Source: Voacanga thouarsii (Eukaryota; Streptophyta; Magnoliopsida; Gentianales; Apocynaceae). From it: a stretch of DNA of 64,000 nt. Below are positions 60,341 through 64,000 of the stretch, in pieces (the stretch's first letter is position 1; each line of letters starts with the position of its first letter). The translations under genes were made by a program, and so were the position numbers. Under the pieces are notes generated by a model, which did no database searches, had not been told where the DNA came from, and was given only the letters and a program-made list of their open reading frames with translations. Where the stretch lies: assembly GCA_026120185.1 (NCBI GenBank), contig JANUWF010001052.1, positions 124,001 through 188,000 of the forward strand, written 5' to 3'.

Positions 60341-60670
60341 GTGCATTATCTGATTTTAGATAAAAGGGCTGATATTGTATGCATTATATTATGTGAAGAT
60401 GATGAGGAATTTCCAGAGTATATTGAGGTACTTGTCCCTTCTTCAAATCCTACGGGTTTGGATGCTGAATTTTGTACTAAATGGTGGAGAGAGACACATA
60501 ATTGGGTGTTTAGTGATGGAGGTAAGGAATTTCCATTAAATATTGTTCTTATTAGTGAAGATTTTTGTGTTGTAGGTGATTCAATGAGGAAAATGAATTC
60601 TTTCATGAAATTTTATGATCATTATGTTGTGGTAGTTGTGGAATCCTATTTTGGTTGGAAGTGTTCATAA
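60341..60670 (+). other. Unrecognised ORF, 109 codons
   Basis: The open frame encodes an acidic, aromatic-rich peptide (CEDDEEFPEYIEVLVPSS, CTKWWRETHNWVFSDGGKEFP). It is less AT-driven than random frames here, and an upstream segment near 60190-60300 in another frame (RDEFVHFEFDKVLACREA) has similar character. It may be the remains of one exon or of a transposon protein. I do not recognise the family, and no clear promoter or splice pattern is visible. Confidence 0.25.
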
Positions 60671-60993
60671 AGAGTTGTTTAAGAATTTCAACAATTTCAA
60701 AATGAAGCTTTTTTTATTATCAGAGAATACATTTTGCCTCTACTATGATAAAAGAAAGGTATTTCTGCAAGTTCATCGATATTTTTCGTCTGTCTACAAA
60801 CATAGTTTCTTTAAAGGAGGTTCCAAGTAAGTAGATTAATTTTAAAACTGGTGAAAGTTTAGGGATGAAGTACAGGAAAAAAGTAGTGATGGCTTGTAGG
60901 TTTTATAAAAAGTTTGTTTTATGAAAGTGTTTTTAAATTTTAGCTACTATTTTGTTGTTATATGTGTAAATAGAATGATTTATGAATAAATGT

Positions 60994-61292
60994 TACTTCC
61001 TCCATCCTAAAAATCATATGAATTTTTTATTTTTATTGTAACAAAATACTTGTCAATCTCACAAATTAAGAATAAATTTATTAGTTATATTCCTAATTTA
61101 TCCATCCTTCAACTATTTGACTCATTAAATATATGCATTCCCAATGAATATCTAGAGGAGAATAATTAATGGACATTAACTTTTATTTAAGAGTACAATA
61201 GTTATTTTTTATTATAATTATACAAGTTTTAATAATTTCTTAATCTCCATATCATGTTCTAAATTGACATGATTTTTAAGATGAAGGGAGTA
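60994..61292. mobile_element. Stowaway-like MITE
   Basis: 299 bp with TA at both edges and strong inverted ends. The left is TACTTCCTCCATCCTAAAAA. The right, reverse complemented, is TACTCCCTTCATCTTAAAAA. Both then run into ATCATRTSAATT. Non-coding. Confidence 0.85.
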
Positions 61293-62013
61293 TTTTGTTT
61301 GAATAAAGTTTTTTGTATAATTTTTTGTAGATCATTTAATAGTTATTCAGATGAGCATTAAATTTAGACTTTGACCTTTTGTATAATTTTATATAGAGTA
61401 TTATAATGGATTTGTAATTTTTTATTATAAAGTATTGAAATAGTAAATAATTTGAGTTGCTCACGTTGTATATTACCCAAAAGATTGAAAATGGTTAATT
61501 TTCTTGATGAACAATAGCTTTTAAAATTCTCACCGTACTTCGCATTTTAAATTAACTTCTAATATCTTTTTCTCAAATTAACTTCTTCAATTTCAAGAGT
61601 TTGTTGGGCTTCTTGTGTGGATTAATGTCACTATCCTTCTCTGCAAAGTACTTAGTTCCTTCACCTCTTCAATCCCTAACCAAGGAATTACTGGTCAGCA
61701 AACTCCACCTTTTTCAATCGTTCACCTCTCACCGGTACTGTCCATGTTTTTGCTATTGGACATCTTAAATAGCTTTTCTCTTTACATTTATCTTATTTAC
61801 CTTGATATCCTCATTTTTGGATTCGACAAATTCTTCCTTACAGGATATTTTCTTCTCCCAAAGAAACGTAGGTAAGCTTGGGAGCTTTTCTTTTCTTTTT
61901 TTTAAATTTTTTGGGCTTAGATTCTTTTTTGAAAAAAAAATTTATTTAATTTATGTTTCTAATTTTGTAAGTTAGGGTTGGGTTTGAAACTTGATTTTTT
62001 TGAAGTAATTTGA
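61293..62013 (+). other. Spacer and probable leader of the kinase exon
   Basis: AT-rich up to about 61550. Then a CT-rich, more balanced stretch (61570-61740) looks like a transcribed leader, with a possible donor CACCGGTACTG near 61733. The short open frame at 61615-61875 shows no domain. Confidence 0.35.
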
Positions 62014-62089
62014 ATGGAACCTCGTGTATATAATAAATTTCGACAGGGTCAAAAAATCGGTAGCAATTGTTTTGGAGAGATCTATCTTG
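62014..62089 (+). pseudogene. Casein kinase 1-like first exon (orphan)
   Basis: 76 nt (25 codons plus one base) ending in a clean donor CTTG|GTGAGT. The translation reads MEPRVYNKFRQGQKIGSNC followed by FGEIYL, with G completed across the splice. Plant casein kinase 1-like genes begin [26 protein letters not shown], and their first intron interrupts this glycine codon. The match is therefore strong in position and phase. The second glycine of the ATP-binding loop (GxGxxG) is replaced by Asn, which would weaken nucleotide binding. No later exon is found before the gypsy remnant at 62630. It is either a truncated pseudogene or a gene whose first intron carries the transposon and continues past the window. 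Confidence 0.75.
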
Positions 62090-62629
62090 GTGAGTCAGTG
62101 ATTAGTGCTTCAACTGTTGTTGTTTTTTACTTCATGATTCTTTATTTTCTTATAATGTGTTAAGATCTAACCTATAATTGTAAAAGCAATATAGAAGGAA
62201 GAGGAAATTCTATTAATCTGGACAGAAATTACAACGGAGGGAAACAAAATGGAACAAAAAAGGAAGGAACTCAAGAAGAAGGAACCTATCTAAGTTCTGG
62301 GTTAAACTAGAAAAATGTGATAACCGACTACCTCACATCAGCTTCTTTTTTTAATTTATAGTTATGACCATTGTACGAGAAAAAAACCTCAGATGTTGCT
62401 TGCTTAACTCTTCTCCTCCATTGGATGCTTTTCACCGCCTTCACAAAACGCTGTTATCTTAATAATTGAGACAATGTCGTTCTTACTAAGCCAATTCATC
62501 AACATGAAAAATCCCTCCTCCTCAGATTATCCTTGTCCTCAAGGATCAAAATCAAGCCATTTTTTTCTTGATTTCTTCTGCATATTCCCAAATTGCTTCA
62601 TCAACTAGAAGGTTATTCCACTGAATTAG
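62090..62629. other. Intron-like spacer
   Basis: No coding features. It begins as the intron following the kinase exon and ends at the gypsy remnant. Confidence 0.4.
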
Positions 62630-63893
62630 CCATTGCACTACGACTTATTCCTTTTCTTCACCAACATCCTCTGTAAAATAGCATCACTTTTTACTAAAAA
62701 CTCCTCTTCATTTTTGAATTGTGGCAAATCCAATTGAGTAAACTCCCCTGTACCAATCTTCTTCTTAAGTAGACTGACATGTAACACTGAATGCACTTTA
62801 ATTTCAAGTGGTAGTGACAGTTTGTAGGCAACTTCTCCAATCTTTTCAATCACTTGATAAGACCCAAAATACTTGGGGTCTAACTTCATAGTCTTCCTTT
62901 GAGCTAATAAATGTTGTTTGTAGGGCTGTAACTTAAGAAATACCAATCCCAATTTCAAAAGTCCTCTTTTTTCTATGCCTATCAGCTATAAGTTTCATTT
63001 TGTTATTAGCCTTAGAGATATTTTCTTTCAACAATTTGTCAATTCTATTCTTGGCTTCAGTGGTATTTTCCTTCTGATCCTCTAAGTAATAACTTGGATA
63101 TGGGGGAACTAGACCAAACAAGGCTTTACATGGAGATATCTTGATATAAAATGATAGGTAGTATTGTATCACCATTAAGCTTGGCTCAAGAATTCACTCT
63201 ATTTTTTAGGTTTTTAGCTCACAAATCCCCTTAGGTACTTTCTACACACCGATTCACCGTTTCTGTCTACTCATCTATTTGAAGATGATAAGCTGAACTA
63301 AGCTTAAGTTTGATCCTCATTCGTTTGAAAAATTCTTGCCAAAAATGGCTCAAAAAGATCTTATCTCTATCACTCACAATTGAATCTAGAATTCTATAGA
63401 TTTCTATGATAGTATCAAACATTACTTCTGCAACTTTCTGAGCTGAAAATAGATGAGTCAGCCCTATGAAATAGCCAAACTTGGTGAATCTGTCTACTAC
63501 AATCATAATGGAGTCTTTGCAATGAGATCTTGGTAATCCTTCAATAAAATCCATGTTGAGTTGAGAGAGACTTTTCTAGGAATTCTAGAGGTTGAAGCAA
63601 GCCAGGATATGCTGTATGTTCCCCTTTGTTTCTCTGACAAACTTCACACTTTTTCACCCACTATATTACATCCGTTGTTAAACTAGGCCAGTAAAACATC
63701 CTTTTAATACTCTGAGTTGTATTTTTGCCTCGAGTGTCCATCAATGGTTGAATGGTTCATCTCCCTAAAAATTTCCTCCCTCTATTCTCTTTTACTCCCT
63801 ATATATATTTTGCCATCAACTCTGAGGATTCCTCCCTTACAAGTCAATTGATCATCTCTTCTCATAATGGCTTGAGCTAACCTTTCCTGAATA
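62630..63893 (-). pseudogene. Ty3/gypsy integrase remnant
   Basis: From 63893 downward: the HHCC zinc-finger region (MNHSTIDGH ... KSCEVCQRNKG-type text, with stops), then the integrase core at 63267-63554 (MDFIEGLPRS, IMIVVDRFTKFGYFI, ILDSIVSDRDKIF). Next come 62933-63175 (SPCKALFGLVPPYPSYY) and the C-terminal chromodomain-like tail at 62638-62958 (LDPKYFGSYQVIEKIGEVAYKLSLP, VHSVLHVSLLKK). Order and motifs are those of chromovirus-type plant gypsy elements. Frameshifts and stops separate all parts. No RT domain or LTR of this element is seen in the window. Confidence 0.85.
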
Positions 63894-64000
63894 TATTGTT
63901 AGAATGTATGCCCAAATAAACTATGTGTAACACCTCGCTAATATGTGACCTGGAGAGGGTCAAGAATGTTACTACATCCTTAGGATCAGAGATCTTTATA
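63894..64000 (+). repeat. Possible start of another LTR, cut by window edge
   Basis: Gypsy homology ends at about 63893, where TGTTAGAATGTATGCCC begins. It matches the outer end of the copia-A LTR (TGTTGGAATATATGCCC) at 15 of 17 bases. Shortly after, TGTAACACCTCG resembles the start of many gypsy LTRs. Which of the two is a real terminus cannot be decided here. Confidence 0.3.

Noticed and set aside
60346..60606. 86-codon minus-strand frame
   Set aside because: Antisense of the plus-strand ORF at 60341-60670; neither is recognised, and only the plus-strand one is kept as a weak candidate.
1..64000. tRNA, rRNA or organelle-DNA insertions
   Set aside because: I looked for tRNA-like arm patterns and familiar chloroplast or mitochondrial genes and saw none, but could not run a covariance search.

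Overview
This is nuclear DNA from a flowering plant, probably a eudicot; the species cannot be named from the sequence. The plant assignment rests on CACTA elements with plant TnpD/TnpA-type genes, Ty1/copia elements primed by initiator-Met tRNA (PBS TGGTATCAGAGC), an Mn-type metal tolerance protein exon, a plant-style EF-hand mitochondrial carrier gene, an RPB5-like RNA polymerase gene and Stowaway and hAT MITEs. The window is very AT-rich.

Positions 1-37199 form one nest of transposons. The host is an old Ty1/copia element on the minus strand (copia-A). Its 3' LTR runs off the left edge and its 5' LTR ends at 37199. It is split twice. CACTA-1 (727-20103, GAT target duplication) sits at the RT/RNase H junction. 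CACTA-2 (26201-36234, TAA target duplication) sits in the 5' LTR. CACTA-1 carries no visible transposase. It holds an intact exon of a manganese CDF transporter, an 18-copy satellite arranged as a three-unit higher-order repeat, and a complete younger copia (copia-B, 3939-13713, AATAC target duplication). CACTA-2 has both transposon genes, tnp2/TnpD and TnpA (Transposase_24 type), each broken by a few small lesions.

Positions 37200-47396 hold a LINE reverse transcriptase remnant and then a four-exon RPB5-like gene (39836-41890) with one extra base in exon 2. After it come a non-autonomous hAT MITE with a perfect 8-bp target duplication, two Stowaway-like MITEs and a long G-rich tract.

Positions 47397-56146 (minus strand) are the best intact gene in the window. 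Seven exons encode an EF-hand plus three-repeat mitochondrial carrier family protein of 854 residues, like the plant SAM-transporter-like protein. Positions 56147-64000 are mostly non-coding and AT-rich. They contain one Stowaway MITE, an unrecognised small ORF, a lone first exon of a casein kinase 1-like gene with a substituted glycine loop, and a decayed Ty3/gypsy integrase region that ends against what may be another LTR.

Only the carrier gene, and possibly the RPB5-like gene, look like working cellular genes. The rest is a layered record of insertions whose relative order can be read directly from target duplications and reconstructed empty sites.
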